Assembly (NCBI GenBank): GCA_937902395.1
Contig: CALGTV010000009.1
Coordinates: 1 to 22,652, forward strand
Direction of reading: 5' to 3'
Length of the DNA: 22,652 bases
From: an uncultured Ruminococcus sp.
GTDB taxonomy: Bacteria; Bacillota; Clostridia; Oscillospirales; Ruminococcaceae
Shown: positions 21,473 to 22,652 of the stretch, one piece after another
Layout of the letters: the number at the start of each line of letters is the position of its first letter
How positions within the stretch are numbered: position 1 is the stretch's first letter
Program-made: the position numbers and the translations under genes
The notes under the pieces: model-generated
The model's database searches: none
What the model was told of the DNA's origin: nothing
What the model saw: only the letters and a program-made list of their open reading frames with translations

Positions 21473-22652
21473 ATGAGAAAGACAAAAATTGTATGTACTA
21501 TAGGTCCCGCAACAGATGACGAGAATATTATGCGTGAGCTTATGCTTGCTGGTATGAATGTTGCAAGATTCAACTTTTCTCACGGTGATTATGAAACTCA
21601 CGAAAAGCGTTTCCGTCAGATAGAACGTCTTAGAAAAGAGCTTGATCTGCCTGTTGCTACACTTCTTGATACAAAAGGTCCTGAGGTTCGACTGGGAAAA
21701 TTTGTTGATAATAAGCCTGTTGAGATATTCGACGGTGATATTTATACTCTTACAACAGAAGATGTGCCTTGTACGGCAGAAATCGGCAGTGTAAGCTTCA
21801 AAAAATTGCCGAGAGATGTAAGTATCGGAACAAAAATTCTCATTAACGACGGTGTGATTGAACTTGTGGCTGAAAAAGTTACAAAGACTGATATCATATG
21901 CCGTGTAATACACGGTGGAACACTTTCAAACAATAAGGGAATCAATGTTCCGGGAGTTAAGCTTTCGATGCCTTATCTCAATGAGCGTGATATGGATGAC
22001 CTTGAATTCGGTTCTAAAATGGGCTTTGATTTCATTGCTGCAAGCTTTGTCCGCACCGCTGCTGATATAAACTATCTCAGAAAGTTTACTCAGAGCCTTG
22101 GCTGGTTTGATGTGCGTATTATTGCAAAAATCGAGAACAGTGACGGTGTTGAGAATATCGACGAGATTCTTGAAGCTGCTGACGGAATAATGGTTGCTCG
22201 TGGCGATATGGGTGTTGAGATTCCCTTTGAGCAGATTCCTGCTATCCAGAAAACACTCATCAAAAAGGGTTACAACGCTGGTAAACAAGTTGTTACAGCT
22301 ACACAGATGCTTGAATCTATGATAACAAATCCCCGTCCTACCCGTGCGGAGATTTCCGATGTGGCCAATGCGGTCTATGACGGCAGCTCTGCGGTGATGC
22401 TCTCCGGCGAGTCTGCTGCCGGTAAGTACCCTGTGGAGGCTGTGCGCACCATGGCCCGCATCGCCATGAGCGCGGAAGCGGACATCAACTATGTGAAGCG
22501 TTTCAAGGAACGCGAGGCAGATCTGATCCCCGATGTGACCAATGCGATCTCTCATGCTACCGTAACCTCTGCACAGGATCTGGGCGCAGCGGCCATTCTG
22601 ACGGTTACCAAAGGCGGTCGTACCGCCCGGATGATCTCTAAATACCGTCCCA
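21473..22652 (+). CDS. pyk: Pyruvate kinase, 3' end beyond the window
   Basis: This glycolytic enzyme transfers phosphate from phosphoenolpyruvate to ADP. The frame stays open to the edge: 393 codons of an expected 470-590. Visible marks are KIVCTIGPATD, ARFNFSHGD (about 32-39), LLDTKGPEVRLG, the catalytic lysine region I-I-A-K219-I-E-N, MVARGDMGVEIP (240-251), and TQMLESMITNPRPTRAE with GSSAVMLSGE. The start has AGGAGG five bases upstream, so it is likely co-transcribed with pcrA. From about codon 285-287 (22325-22335) base composition changes sharply: hand counts give 74 of 180 G+C in three upstream 60-base lines (21481-21540 and 22201-22320) and 145 of 240 in 22381-22620. Codons switch from A/T-ending to mostly G/C-ending, with no break in frame or in family similarity. 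Confidence 0.95.
   Translation, partial: MRKTKIVCTIGPATDDENIMRELMLAGMNVARFNFSHGDYETHEKRFRQIERLRKELDLPVATLLDTKGPEVRLGKFVDNKPVEIFDGDIYTLTTEDVPCTAEIGSVSFKKLPRDVSIGTKILINDGVIELVAEKVTKTDIICRVIHGGTLSNNKGINVPGVKLSMPYLNERDMDDLEFGSKMGFDFIAASFVRTAADINYLRKFTQSLGWFDVRIIAKIENSDGVENIDEILEAADGIMVARGDMGVEIPFEQIPAIQKTLIKKGYNAGKQVVTATQMLESMITNPRPTRAEISDVANAVYDGSSAVMLSGESAAGKYPVEAVRTMARIAMSAEADINYVKRFKEREADLIPDVTNAISHATVTSAQDLGAAAILTVTKGGRTARMISKYRP

Noticed and set aside
21275..22555. Minus-strand open frames of 212 and 209 codons opposite pcrA and pyk
   Set aside because: Both are antisense to genes with full family motifs; the translations are His/Cys/Ser-rich shadow sequence.

Overview
The window looks like a chromosomal stretch from a low-to-mid GC, cellulosome-type anaerobic Clostridia, most likely a Ruminococcus or close Oscillospiraceae relative. 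The reasons are AT-rich third codon positions, strong AGGAGG-type ribosome binding sites, a secreted dockerin-bearing protein with a Thr-rich linker, an [FeFe]-hydrogenase maturase (hydF), glycogen synthase, and the glutamate-to-arginine route built on argJ. No tRNA, rRNA, CRISPR array, transposase or phage gene was seen.

Almost everything from 18901 down to 132 is on the minus strand. Reading in the direction of transcription: glgA, a HAD hydrolase and an 83-residue protein (18901-16523); a 300-bp gene-free stretch packed with palindromes (16212-16522); hydF and a DUF2809-like membrane protein (16211-14605); then the arginine region (14604-2350). At the far left are a two-TM protein with an unclear start (2378-1809) and a dockerin/transglutaminase-like secreted protein followed by a DUF3592-like membrane protein (1693-132). 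A consensus promoter at 62-90 points out of the window. On the plus strand, pcrA (19109-21460) and pyk (21473 to the edge) diverge from glgA, with facing promoters in the 207-bp gap.

The arginine region holds all seven genes needed to make arginine from glutamate by the cyclic acetyl route: argG, argH, argC, argJ, argB, argD, argF. Because ArgJ recycles the acetyl group, a separate argA is not needed. The genes are not contiguous. Small uncharacterised genes, mostly membrane proteins, sit between them, several tightly coupled: argH overlaps an 86-residue protein by 4 nt, argC's stop lies in the RBS of a 206-residue membrane protein, two related PH-like membrane proteins sit between argJ and argB, and a LURP-one/tubby-like protein sits between argD and argF. 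Upstream of argG are a consensus sigma-A promoter and two ARG-box matches (one 18/18, one 17/18), which suggests ArgR control.

The most notable observations are: (1) an abrupt in-frame shift inside pyk near 22325-22335 from about 41% to about 60% GC with different codon choice, suggesting an inter-species recombination or a chimeric assembly join; (2) the interleaved small genes in the arginine cluster; (3) GCTAANN heptamer tandem arrays at two places, one pair forming a large inverted repeat; (4) a train of hairpins at 16239-16513; (5) two copies of one terminator, differing by a compensatory base pair, bracketing a gene without a convincing start.
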